NCBI GenBank assembly: GCA_019090615.1
Contig: JAHRVQ010000062.1
Coordinates: 1 to 64,000, forward strand
Direction of reading: 5' to 3'
DNA from: Pseudomonadales bacterium
Lineage (GTDB): Bacteria; Pseudomonadota; Gammaproteobacteria; Pseudomonadales; Azotimanducaceae
DNA length: 64,000 nt
Shown: positions 8,890-17,231 of the stretch, one piece after another
Layout of the letters: each line of letters begins with the position of its first letter
Position numbering within the stretch: position 1 is the first letter of the stretch
Notes under the pieces: model-generated
What the model saw: the letters and a program-made list of their open reading frames with translations, nothing else
The model's database searches: none
Told to the model about the DNA's origin: nothing
Position numbers and translations under genes: made by a program

Positions 8890-10227
8890 ATGAGACGTCT
8901 CTACCTTACTGTGTTGTTTCTATGCAATCTGCTGTTGATCTCTGCCTGCGGGACTGACAATGGGTTTACCGCTGTGCCCATTCCCACGGCATCGATTATT
9001 ATTGTCAACACCATACCCGACGCCCCAGAACTGGTGGCCATCACTGACAAGAACCAAACTTTGGCCCAGGTGGATTTTGCCCAGGCATCAGCACCAGCCG
9101 CTGTGTTGCCACAAATTGCCGTCGGCTACACCATCCAGTATCTGGATAACGAAACCACAGTTACACTGACTCAGGCAACCACCACCATCGATATCAACGC
9201 AATTGAAACCGTTGTCCTGACAGGCTCTATTGCTGCCCCCGATAGTATTATTATCTCCACGCCCGAAGCCACTTTCGCAGCCGATACAACAGATACCGAG
9301 CTTCAACTATTAAATGTTGCCAGCAATATTGACAGCGTTAACTTTATTTTGACCAATCCACTAGCAGACACCCAAACCATCACCCTGCTTAACGGCATAC
9401 CTTCGGATAAAATTACCACCACCGCCGGCGATGGATTAAACATAGAAATTCGAGATGCGGTCACTGATAATCTACTTTGGTCATCTGGTGAATTTAGTCT
9501 CGGCGCTGCAACTCAGCGGGTATTAATACTGGCAGACTACTTCGGCCCTGGCACTGAAACGGTGCGCATGTTTAGCGCAACCAACCAGCTAACAGGCAAT
9601 TTGTTTCCCAATGAACAGCTTCCAAGTGTGATTCGTTTTGCCAATATGACACCAGACAGGGGACCGCTGGATTTTGTGGTGGACGGAGAGACCATTGTCG
9701 CAGCACAAAGCTTTGGCGATATCACAGAATATCTCGACGTAAACTCAGGCGAGCTTGAAGTCATTCTCAGTGACTCGCTGGATAATACCGATATTATTTC
9801 CACCACCAGCGTTAATATCCTGCCGGGAAACTTTTATACCATTGGTGCCAGCGGACTAACTGATATCGTCAACAACATATCTATCACCACAGATCAGCAA
9901 CGTAGAATTCCCGCCCGGGCCTCATTAACTTTGACCAATTTATCTCCAGAGTCCCCCCTTGTGGATGTTTATCTATCAAACGCTGGCAGCGGCATAGTAG
10001 GAATTGCACCGGTATTGACTAATCTGGCGATTTTTGTAGGCGCAGCGGTTAATTTACCGACCCGCTCATATGATTTAACAGTTACTCAAGCGGCCACGGC
10101 AAATATTATTTTTGGCCCACAACAAATTGACATTGACACTAATCGTATTTATAGCGCTATTCTGCGCGATACAGCGGGCGGCGGCGAACCAACACAAATA
10201 ACCCTTGCGGACGATTTTAATCAGTAG
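8890..10227 (+). CDS. DUF4397-like secreted lipoprotein
   Basis: 445 residues. A lipoprotein signal peptide ends in LLISAC, a good lipobox, so the mature protein starts at Cys20 and is anchored in a membrane. The body is rich in beta-strand-like Thr/Ile/Val repeats. The segment IRFANMTPDRGPLDFVVDGE and its two related copies (VNTIPDAPELV, LTNLSPESPLVDVYLSNA) look like DUF4397 repeats. DUF4397 proteins are cell-surface beta-sandwich proteins of unknown role. It seems to be a single-gene unit ended by the hairpin at 10239-10264. Its last codons overlap, on the other strand, the stop of a dehydrogenase fragment. Confidence 0.7.
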   Translation: MRRLYLTVLFLCNLLLISACGTDNGFTAVPIPTASIIIVNTIPDAPELVAITDKNQTLAQVDFAQASAPAAVLPQIAVGYTIQYLDNETTVTLTQATTTIDINAIETVVLTGSIAAPDSIIISTPEATFAADTTDTELQLLNVASNIDSVNFILTNPLADTQTITLLNGIPSDKITTTAGDGLNIEIRDAVTDNLLWSSGEFSLGAATQRVLILADYFGPGTETVRMFSATNQLTGNLFPNEQLPSVIRFANMTPDRGPLDFVVDGETIVAAQSFGDITEYLDVNSGELEVILSDSLDNTDIISTTSVNILPGNFYTIGASGLTDIVNNISITTDQQRRIPARASLTLTNLSPESPLVDVYLSNAGSGIVGIAPVLTNLAIFVGAAVNLPTRSYDLTVTQAATANIIFGPQQIDIDTNRIYSAILRDTAGGGEPTQITLADDFNQ

Positions 10228-10410
10228 CTGGCTGAATGAAAACCTTGCCGATGGCAGGGTTTTTAGCATCTAACCAGGCTTGATGAAAATTTTCTAATGG
10301 ATACTGGATGCAAACTAGCCGAGAGAATAATCCCACTTTATTCTCCGCTAACCCGGCAATAGCGCCAGCCATTGAACCGCATCAAGAACCAATGAAGAGT
10401 GATTTCATTC
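10217..10410 (-). pseudogene. C-terminal scrap of a zinc-type alcohol dehydrogenase/quinone reductase
   Basis: The minus strand from ATG 10372 to TAA 10217 encodes 51 residues ending YPLENFHQAWLDAKNPAIGK-VFIQPATD, which matches the end of medium-chain dehydrogenases (PLE-F--A, then GKV-I-P). Upstream the frame is closed by TGA codons; a shifted frame (NEITLHWFLMRFN) may continue it to about 10410. There is no start region or nucleotide-binding domain. This is probably a decayed gene end left beside the lipoprotein, overlapping its stop. Confidence 0.45.
10239..10264 (+). terminator. Terminator after the lipoprotein gene
   Basis: Stem AAAACCTTGCC / GGCAGGGTTTT with a GAT loop and one G-T pair, starting 11 bases after the stop. 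It also lies within the coding part of the dehydrogenase remnant on the other strand. Confidence 0.7.
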
Positions 10411-10597
10411 ACCACTATGTGGCTCATGATGTGGCTCATAGTTCGGCTCATGTCAATCGCCAGGCAGTTTATCAATTGATTCATTAGCGGCCAATTGATC
10501 ATTAATTAATCAATTTCCGTCGCCAGACACTAGACAGATACAGTATGATATCCACAATACCTATTATTTCTACTTAAATTCCTCGATACAACACGCT
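10411..10597. other. Spacer with short direct repeats
   Basis: Together with the dehydrogenase scrap this is 370 bases without an intact gene. It contains GTGGCTCAT twice and CGGCTCAT once at about 12-base spacing (10417-10450), then A/T-rich sequence likely to hold the promoter of the next gene. Confidence 0.35.
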
Positions 10598-11029
10598 ATG
10601 CCAATAATCCGAACTATTCACGCCCATTTAAATCTTGCCATTGTCCACTATGAGGGCACCGTTAATTTCGACATAATGCAGCAAAATATAAAAATTGTTC
10701 GCGCTATGGATGGCTTTACACCAACCACCCGAGTGCTCATCATCTTTGGCCCCAGCGCCGATGTAAGTCAGTTCAGCGCTATCGAGATAGAACGTTTAGC
10801 AAGCATTTCACCGATGTCCGAGAATAAAACCCAACACCTTATTATGGCCCCTGAATCTTTATCCTTTGGTCTTGCGCGCATGTTTGCCGCCCAGCAGAAC
10901 AACGAATCTGCCGATATAAATATCGTCCGTACCATTGCGGAGGCCTGCGCGATATTCAATATCGACAGTGAATTATTATTGCACCAGTATAGCCAGTACG
11001 ACAAAATCGCGAATCTCAGCGCAAGATAA
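10598..11029 (+). CDS. Hypothetical protein, possibly STAS/SpoIIAA-like fold
   Basis: 143 residues with no signal peptide or membrane helix, so probably cytoplasmic. The pattern of alternating strands and helices (LNLAIVHYEGTVNFD, RVLIIFGPSADVSQFSAIE, THQ-like HLIMAPESLSFGLARMFAA) is like small STAS/SEC14-type proteins found scattered in gammaproteobacteria. I do not recognise a family with certainty and can assign no function. It stands alone between the lipoprotein and a CoA-transferase on the same strand. The start has no strong ribosome binding site. Confidence 0.55.
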   Translation: MPIIRTIHAHLNLAIVHYEGTVNFDIMQQNIKIVRAMDGFTPTTRVLIIFGPSADVSQFSAIEIERLASISPMSENKTQHLIMAPESLSFGLARMFAAQQNNESADINIVRTIAEACAIFNIDSELLLHQYSQYDKIANLSAR

Positions 11030-11133
11030 CCACCTCAGCAACAGCCAAAAATAAATTTCCTATAAATCTGAATGTCCAGATCCATCACATTCAAGTACCA
11101 TAGGCCATTCAGTTTCTAAGCGTTGGAGTAGCC

Positions 11134-12354
11134 GTGTTAGCACCACTAGAAGATATCACTGTCATTGAAATTGACAACTGGATGGCAGCACCCAGCGCCG
11201 CCGCCATTCTTGCGGACCTTGGCGCAAAGGTGATTAAAATTGAACCCTTAAGCGGCGACCCGATGCGTGATATGGGGCGCCCACCCAAAATAGACGCAGA
11301 GGCATTTAAACATTACGATTTTCAATTTGATGTCGATAACCGGGGCAAACAGTCTGTCTGCATTGACCTAACAGACCCTGCCGGGATCGAAATCGTACAG
11401 AAGCTATGCCAAAAAGCAGATATTTTCCTTTGTAACCTTTTAGAAACTCGACAAATAAAATATCAGCTTGATCCCGTTACACTACAAAAAATAAACCCAA
11501 AGCTGGTCCATGCAACCCTCACTGGATATGGCACATCTGGCCCAGAGGCCACTCGGCCCGGATATGATGTCACCGCCTTTTTTGGTCGTTCCGGTCTCTA
11601 TGACGCCATGAAAGAAGGTAAAAACGGTACCGTCCCCAATGCCCGCCCAGCGCAGGGTGATCACACTTCTGGGCTTGCCTTCCTCGGCGCAATACTTGCT
11701 GCGCTGCGCATGACTGAAAAAACCGGCATCGGCCAGATTGTCGAAACATCACTATTTGAAACCGCCGTCTGGACCCAGGCAACCGACTATGCCGTGATGG
11801 TGGTTGATGAAGCACCGTTGCGACAACGGGCACGAGATGAATTGCTATCCCCAACCGCCAACCGCTATCCCTGTGGTGACGGCAAATGGCTGGTGGTCAA
11901 TATGCCAGAACCTGCCGCATGGCCAAGATTTTGCGATGCACTGGGACAATCCCAATGGATAGACGACGAAAGGTTTAAGGATGCCCGTAGTCGTTTTAGA
12001 TCTATGCATGAGCTCGTACCACTCATCGACAAGACCCTCGAAGCAAAATCTCGCGATGAATGGGGCGAAATTTTTGATGCTGCCGAACTTATCTGGGGCC
12101 CTGTCATGGGCTTACATGAAGTGCCTCAAGATCCGCAGGCAAAAGCGATCAACCTATTCCCCAGCATTGAACACGAAACCCTGGGCGCCTATAAAACAGT
12201 CAACATCCCCATGCGATTTAAAAATGCTGATGTCCGGCCAAGGTCTCGATCTCCGCTAATAGGTGAACATACCCTTGACGTGTTGCGTGAAGCGGGTTGG
12301 ACAGATGCCGAGCTTGATGCGTTAGCAACCCAAAAAATTATTTCTCAGCAGTAG
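11134..12354 (+). CDS. Class III CoA-transferase (CaiB/BaiF family)
   Basis: 406 residues from GTG 11134, which has GGAG nine bases upstream. Family hallmarks are seen in order: ITVIEIDNWMAAPSAAAILADLGAKVIKIEP with GDPMRDMG, then VDNRGKQSVCIDLTDPAG, the region of the catalytic Asp (RPAQGDHTSGLAFLGAILAAL), and a C-terminal SPLIGEHTLDVLREAGW. These enzymes move CoA between carboxylic acids through an aspartyl-CoA intermediate and often start degradation of carnitine, bile-acid or aromatic substrates. The related gene at 21-22 kb belongs to the racemase-like branch. Transcribed alone and followed by a terminator. Substrate not deducible. Confidence 0.9.
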   Translation: MLAPLEDITVIEIDNWMAAPSAAAILADLGAKVIKIEPLSGDPMRDMGRPPKIDAEAFKHYDFQFDVDNRGKQSVCIDLTDPAGIEIVQKLCQKADIFLCNLLETRQIKYQLDPVTLQKINPKLVHATLTGYGTSGPEATRPGYDVTAFFGRSGLYDAMKEGKNGTVPNARPAQGDHTSGLAFLGAILAALRMTEKTGIGQIVETSLFETAVWTQATDYAVMVVDEAPLRQRARDELLSPTANRYPCGDGKWLVVNMPEPAAWPRFCDALGQSQWIDDERFKDARSRFRSMHELVPLIDKTLEAKSRDEWGEIFDAAELIWGPVMGLHEVPQDPQAKAINLFPSIEHETLGAYKTVNIPMRFKNADVRPRSRSPLIGEHTLDVLREAGWTDAELDALATQKIISQQ

Positions 12355-12362
12355 CGGCCAAC

Positions 12363-12410
12363 AAACAGGGCCCCTTATATAGGATCTGGTCCTGTTTAAT
12401 AATTTTTTAC
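12363..12410 (+). terminator. Terminator after the CoA-transferase
   Basis: Stem AAACAGGGCC / GGTCCTGTTT (10 bp, one G-T pair), then AATAA and a run of six T. Confidence 0.7.
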
Positions 12411-12501
12411 CTTAGCAGGCCACAGAGTACGGGGCATGATTCTCTTCTGCGGTTTAAAAACACGCAAAAATGCAACCCATCATGCGGCCAGCAAAAATGA
12501 C

Positions 12502-12532
12502 GACTCAGCGGTAATATGTCTACCGTTGAGTC
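12502..12532. repeat. 12-bp inverted repeat upstream of the lipid-modification cluster
   Basis: GACTCAGCGGTA / TACCGTTGAGTC around a seven-base AT-rich centre, with one G-T mismatch. No T-run follows, so it is more like an operator or RNA element than a terminator. It is 130 bases upstream of the FAD oxidoreductase start. The rest of 12411-12661 shows no gene. Confidence 0.45.
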
Positions 12533-12661
12533 ATGCAGCAACAAGACCGGCCAACCCAATAACAACCCTACTGCGTATAACCCTGCAGTCCATATTCATC
12601 GATTCTAGTTTCCAGGAAGCTACAGCGGCAGTAGTAAAATTCAAAGGAAGTAAAATAAACA

Positions 12662-13894
12662 ATGAAAAAAATTGCCATAATCGGCGGGGGCATTTCCGGG
12701 CTGGTTTGTACTTATCTGTTAAATAGCAAACATCAGGTAACCCTGTTTGAGGCAAACGACTATTTAGGCGGCCATACCCATACCCATCAAATTCAGGTAG
12801 AACAACAGGCAGTTACGGTAGATACCGGTTTTATCGTCTACAACGACCGCAGCTATCCGAATTTTATGCGTTTATTAGCAAGGCTTGGATGTAGTGGCCG
12901 GGCCACCGAAATGAGCTTTTCTGTTAAACATGATGCAATCAACCTTGAGTATAATGGTCACAGCATCAATAGCCTGTTTGCCCAGCGGCGCAACCTTATT
13001 CGTCCTGGCTTTTACCGCATGGTCAGAGACATTCTACGGTTTAATAAATTAGCCAAAGAAATCGAGGCCTCTGAAACCACCACACTGGGCGAATATCTTG
13101 ACCAACATCACTTTAGTCAGGAATTTCGTGAGCATTATATCCTACCCATGGCAGCGGCGATCTGGTCTACAGGAGACAACGCGGTACAGCATTTTCCAGT
13201 GCGCGCACTGGCGACCTTTTTTTTAAATCATGGGCTACTTGATCTTAAAAACCGACCCCAATGGTATGTGGTTGAAGGCGGCTCAAACAGCTACATCAAA
13301 GCAATGCATGCTGACCTTGGCAACTATCACCTGAACACGCCGGTATTGGCAGTGCAACGCTTTGCGGATCATGTTACGGTAATTACAGCAAGCGGCGAGC
13401 AACAATTCGACGAGGTAATATTTGCCAATCATAGTAATCAGGCACTCGATATTCTTAAAGACCCATCAACGGCTGAGCGCGAGATTTTAGGCGACATTCA
13501 ATATACACCGAATACAGCTTATTTACATACCGACGCTACTCTATTGCCGAAACGGCGGCTCGCCTGGGCAAGCTGGAATTACAACCTCGATAAAACAACC
13601 CAGGACCAGGCCTCTCTCACCTATAATATGAACATTTTGCAACATATTAAAACCACCACACCGGTGCTGGTCACACTGAATTCCGAGCGAATCGCCACTG
13701 ATAAAATTATTGCCCAATTCGACTACAGCCATCCCTACTACAATCATGCTGCCCTGGCCGCACAACAACGCCATAGTGATATATCAAATACTAACCGCAC
13801 GCATTATTGTGGCGCATACTGGCGCTACGGCTTTCATGAAGATGGCGTTATCAGCGCCCTACGTGTATGCGAGGAATTTGGTGCCTCACTATGA
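12662..13894 (+). CDS. FAD/NAD(P)-dependent amine-oxidase-type oxidoreductase (COG2907-like)
   Basis: 410 residues. The N-terminal dinucleotide fold is clear (IAIIGGGISGLVCTYLL, then LFEANDYLGGHTHT). Further blocks typical of this group are VDTGFIVYNDRSYPNF, AAAIWSTGD and the final GAYWRYGFHEDGVISA, which is the second FAD contact. In many proteobacteria this gene sits directly before DUF1365 and cyclopropane fatty acid synthase genes, as here, in a group linked in some species to singlet-oxygen stress. It probably oxidises or desaturates a membrane lipid or isoprenoid; the exact substrate is not established. The next gene overlaps by ATGA. Confidence 0.9.
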   Translation: MKKIAIIGGGISGLVCTYLLNSKHQVTLFEANDYLGGHTHTHQIQVEQQAVTVDTGFIVYNDRSYPNFMRLLARLGCSGRATEMSFSVKHDAINLEYNGHSINSLFAQRRNLIRPGFYRMVRDILRFNKLAKEIEASETTTLGEYLDQHHFSQEFREHYILPMAAAIWSTGDNAVQHFPVRALATFFLNHGLLDLKNRPQWYVVEGGSNSYIKAMHADLGNYHLNTPVLAVQRFADHVTVITASGEQQFDEVIFANHSNQALDILKDPSTAEREILGDIQYTPNTAYLHTDATLLPKRRLAWASWNYNLDKTTQDQASLTYNMNILQHIKTTTPVLVTLNSERIATDKIIAQFDYSHPYYNHAALAAQQRHSDISNTNRTHYCGAYWRYGFHEDGVISALRVCEEFGASL

Positions 13895-14697
13895 TGTCAA
13901 CCCAGGCAACCCAAGCTGATAACACTGAAAATTCAAATAACGCGCTGCATAGCTGTGTCTACCGAGGCCAGATATACCATAAACGCCATAGGCCTCATGT
14001 CCATGAATTTGATTATTTACTCGATTTTTTTTATCTCGATCTGGATGAAATAAGCGATTTATTTCAACAAAGCAAACTGGTTTCTGTCAACAAAACCAAT
14101 CTAGTCAGCTTCCAGCGTCAGGATTATCTACCATCGAAATTAAGCCTGAAGCAAACCGTAATAGACCAGATACACCAACAAACCGGCCAGGTTTTTAAAG
14201 GCCGAGTCTGTTTACTGGCGACCCTGCGCAGCTTCGGCTATTGCATGAACCCAATCGCCCTGTTTTACTGCTACGACAACAGCGACAAACTGGCTTTTGT
14301 AGTTGTGGAAGTCAACAATACACCCTGGGACCAGCGCCATGTGTATGTCATCCAGCAACCTGCCGCCGATGTACGGGAACCGCCTAGCAGCGCAAAAGCG
14401 TTTCATGTTTCGCCTTTTATGCCAATGGATACAACTTATATTTGGCGGCTAGGCAATCCACAGCAAACGCTCAACGTATCTATCAAAGTGAGCCATTCAA
14501 ACACCCCATTATTTGATGCCAGTATGAAGTTGCAGAGAATCAACATCAGTGCGCAAAATCTAAACGCGCTTATTTATGCTCAGGCCATGCAGGCCTTCAG
14601 AACCGTTATTGGCATTTATTTCCAGGCGGCCAAACTCTGGTTAAAAAAACTGCCTTTATACGCCCATCCCGATAAAAAGAAAACCCAAGGAACTTAA
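13891..14697 (+). CDS. DUF1365 protein of the cyclopropane lipid cluster
   Basis: 268 residues from ATG 13891, which overlaps the previous stop in an ATGA, so the two are translationally coupled; an upstream ATG 13867 would overlap further. DUF1365 signatures are seen: YRGQIYHKRHRPHVHEFDY, FYLDLDE, GRVCLLATLRSFGYCMNPI, and FHVSPFMPMDTTYIWR. The biochemical role of DUF1365 is not settled; it travels with the neighbouring FAD oxidoreductase and CFA synthase, so a part in fatty acyl chain modification is inferred. The next gene starts four bases after its stop. Confidence 0.9.
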   Translation: MMSTQATQADNTENSNNALHSCVYRGQIYHKRHRPHVHEFDYLLDFFYLDLDEISDLFQQSKLVSVNKTNLVSFQRQDYLPSKLSLKQTVIDQIHQQTGQVFKGRVCLLATLRSFGYCMNPIALFYCYDNSDKLAFVVVEVNNTPWDQRHVYVIQQPAADVREPPSSAKAFHVSPFMPMDTTYIWRLGNPQQTLNVSIKVSHSNTPLFDASMKLQRINISAQNLNALIYAQAMQAFRTVIGIYFQAAKLWLKKLPLYAHPDKKKTQGT

Positions 14698-14701
14698 AGT
14701 C

Positions 14702-15970
14702 GTGAAAACCCTTGCACTAGACTATGCCGCTACGGCATCTCCCAATAAGCCCGGTTGGTTTGCCAAACTCATCAAAACGCGCTTTTACGAAAATTTTGAA
14801 AAGATTGAATTTGGCCAGATCACCTTCGTTGATGGTAATGAAGTTAGAGTATGCGGCCAGGGCGAGACCAGCGATATTAAAATAATTATTAATGATCATC
14901 ATTTTTATAGCAGCCTGGCTTTTGGTGGTGCCATCGCGGCAGCTGAAGCCTATATGCAGGGCATTTGGCGCTGCGAACATTTAACAGCGCTGATACAAAT
15001 TTTATTACGCAACCGCCATGTACTTGAAGGCCTTGAGCAAAACATCATAAAAAAATCATTTTTCAAACTGATGCACTGGGCCAATAGAGACACGGAGAGC
15101 CGTAGCAAAAAGAATATTGCTGCCCACTACGATCTTGGCAATGACCTGTTTAAAAATTTCCTTGATCCAACCATGACCTATTCTGCTGGCTTTTTTAAAC
15201 ATGATTCAGCCACTATGGAGCAGGCATCAATTGCAAAATTAGACCGCATCTGTCAAAAGCTCAAACTCACCGCAGCCGATGAAGTCATAGAAATTGGTAC
15301 TGGCTGGGGCTCATTTGCCATCCATGCGGCAACAAATTATGGCTGCAAAGTCACCACCACGACTATTTCTCAGGAACAATATAACCTGGCCAAAACACGT
15401 ATTGAAGAAGCTGGCCTGACAGACAAGGTCACCCTGCTGCTGGAGGATTATCGCAATTTAAAGGGTACTTACGACAAACTGGTTTCCATTGAAATGATCG
15501 AAGCTGTAGGACTGAACTTTCTTGGCCATTATTTCAGCAAATGTTCATCGCTACTAAAACCAGACGGCACTATGCTAATTCAGGCGATCACCATCGCCGA
15601 CCAGCATTTTGGATACGCTAAAAAGAATGTAGATTTTATTCAACGGTATATTTTCCCCGGTGGTGCCCTGCCCTCTGTCACAGCGCTCACCACAACTGCC
15701 ACCAACAATACTGATTTAAGGCTCTACGCCCTTGAAGACATAACCCCACACTATGCTTTGACGCTAACCCATTGGCGTAAGCAATTTTATGAAAATATAG
15801 ATATCATTAAAAAACTCGGTTATGACAATCAGTTTCTGCGTATGTGGGAATATTACCTTTGTTATTGTGAAGGCGGGTTTAAAGAACGTGCCATTGGCTG
15901 CATCCATGCCGAATTTCATAAACCCCTGTTTGGCACGGGCATCGAAAGCCGCATAGACACCAGCACATAA
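14702..15970 (+). CDS. cfa: Cyclopropane-fatty-acyl-phospholipid synthase
   Basis: 422 residues from GTG 14702, which has AAGGAA 10 bases upstream. The SAM-binding motif I is VIEIGTGWGSFAIHAA. The substrate pocket carries the usual blocks: AAHYDLGNDLFKNFLDPTMTYS upstream, then KLVSIEMIEAVG, FIQRYIFPGGALPS, and YYLCYCEGGFKERAIGC at the end. The enzyme adds a methylene group from S-adenosylmethionine to double bonds of membrane phospholipid acyl chains, often under stress or in stationary phase. Third gene of the tightly spaced unit FAD oxidoreductase-DUF1365-CFA. Confidence 0.92.
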   Translation: MKTLALDYAATASPNKPGWFAKLIKTRFYENFEKIEFGQITFVDGNEVRVCGQGETSDIKIIINDHHFYSSLAFGGAIAAAEAYMQGIWRCEHLTALIQILLRNRHVLEGLEQNIIKKSFFKLMHWANRDTESRSKKNIAAHYDLGNDLFKNFLDPTMTYSAGFFKHDSATMEQASIAKLDRICQKLKLTAADEVIEIGTGWGSFAIHAATNYGCKVTTTTISQEQYNLAKTRIEEAGLTDKVTLLLEDYRNLKGTYDKLVSIEMIEAVGLNFLGHYFSKCSSLLKPDGTMLIQAITIADQHFGYAKKNVDFIQRYIFPGGALPSVTALTTTATNNTDLRLYALEDITPHYALTLTHWRKQFYENIDIIKKLGYDNQFLRMWEYYLCYCEGGFKERAIGCIHAEFHKPLFGTGIESRIDTST

Positions 15971-16007
15971 TATTAAATACTCAGCGCTATATAATTATTG
16001 TTAGAAT

Positions 16008-16033
16008 AATGCCAGTTATTCACATCTGGCATT
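16008..16033 (+). terminator. Hairpin between the two methyltransferase genes
   Basis: Stem AATGCCAG / CTGGCATT with a 10-base loop. Only a short T-rich tail follows, so termination may be partial. Confidence 0.4.
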
Positions 16034-16097
16034 TCTATGTATAACAAAACAATATTAAGCATAATTGAGCAAAACGAACTTATACCTAAGGAATCCC

Positions 16098-17126
16098 ATG
16101 AGCGCAGTAATTGATCTTGTTGAACAGGGCAAGGTCCCAGATTGGCTAACAAGAATTGGTATCAAAAGATTATTGCGCCAACGTCTCAAACAGGAACAGG
16201 TAAAATTCAGGCAGCCAGAGGCGCTGAATCAGTTCCTGTCCGCCATGGCCGACAGCCCGTTAGCAATTAACACCAGTGACGCTAACCAGCAACACTACGA
16301 AGTGCCAACAGAATTCTATGAGCATGCACTAGGTGCACATAAAAAATATAGCGCTGCCTATTTCCGTGCTCACGTCAGCAGCCTGTCAACCGCTGAAGAA
16401 GACATGCTGAAGATGACCTGCGAACGTGCGGGCATTAGCGATAATATGAAAATACTTGAGCTAGGCTGCGGCTGGGGTTCGCTCACTTTGTGGATGGCCA
16501 GGTTGTACCCTAATTGTCAAATCACCGCGGTCAGTAACTCTGCCACGCAAAAAGACTATATAGACAGCACAGCAAACGCGCGAGGTCTCGACAACATCAC
16601 AATAATAACATCAGACATGAATGAATTTACTATCGACGAAAAATTCGACCGCGTCATCTCTATCGAAATGTTTGAACATATGCGCAATTACAACATTTTA
16701 TTCAACCGCATTAGTCAATGGCTAAAACCTGATGGCAAATTGTTTTTCCATATATTCTGTCATAAAACAATCCCCTATTTCTTTGAAACAGAAGGTGAAT
16801 CAGACTGGATGGCAGAGAACTTTTTTACCGGCGGCCTCATGCCTAGCTATGACCTGCCATTGTCCATCGACAGTAATTTAGAACTCGAAGACCGCTGGGC
16901 GATTAACGGCACGCATTATGCCAAAACCAGCAGAGCCTGGTTGAACCAATTAGATGCCAATCGAACCCAGGCCATTGAAGTATTAAAAAACAGCCATGAC
17001 CCGACCCCTGAAATAATATTATTTAATCGCTGGCGAATGTTCTTTATGGCCTGCGAAGAGCTTTTTGCATATAACCAGGGCAACGAATGGCATGTAGGCC
17101 ACTATCTTTTTGGTAATAAGAATTAA
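16098..17126 (+). CDS. CFA-synthase-like SAM-dependent methyltransferase
   Basis: 342 residues from ATG 16098, preceded by AAGGA; an in-frame TTG at 16065 is less likely. It has QQHYEVPTEFYEHALG, motif I ILELGCGWGSLTLWMA, and RVISIEMFEHM. This matches the branch of CFA-like methyltransferases related to plant coclaurine N-methyltransferase and common in bacteria, distinct from the true CFA synthase upstream. The last part (WRMFFMACEELFAYNQGNEWHVGHYLF) is characteristic of that branch. The acceptor is unknown; position 127 bases after cfa suggests a lipid-like substrate. Confidence 0.85.
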   Translation: MSAVIDLVEQGKVPDWLTRIGIKRLLRQRLKQEQVKFRQPEALNQFLSAMADSPLAINTSDANQQHYEVPTEFYEHALGAHKKYSAAYFRAHVSSLSTAEEDMLKMTCERAGISDNMKILELGCGWGSLTLWMARLYPNCQITAVSNSATQKDYIDSTANARGLDNITIITSDMNEFTIDEKFDRVISIEMFEHMRNYNILFNRISQWLKPDGKLFFHIFCHKTIPYFFETEGESDWMAENFFTGGLMPSYDLPLSIDSNLELEDRWAINGTHYAKTSRAWLNQLDANRTQAIEVLKNSHDPTPEIILFNRWRMFFMACEELFAYNQGNEWHVGHYLFGNKN

Positions 17127-17231
17127 CTATTCCCGATAGAAGGCACTATTTTGACATTGGCTGCCCTATCAACTACTCGGCATTCCGCTAATATAGTGAA
17201 TACATATATCCACTAACGGGTAACAGAAACC

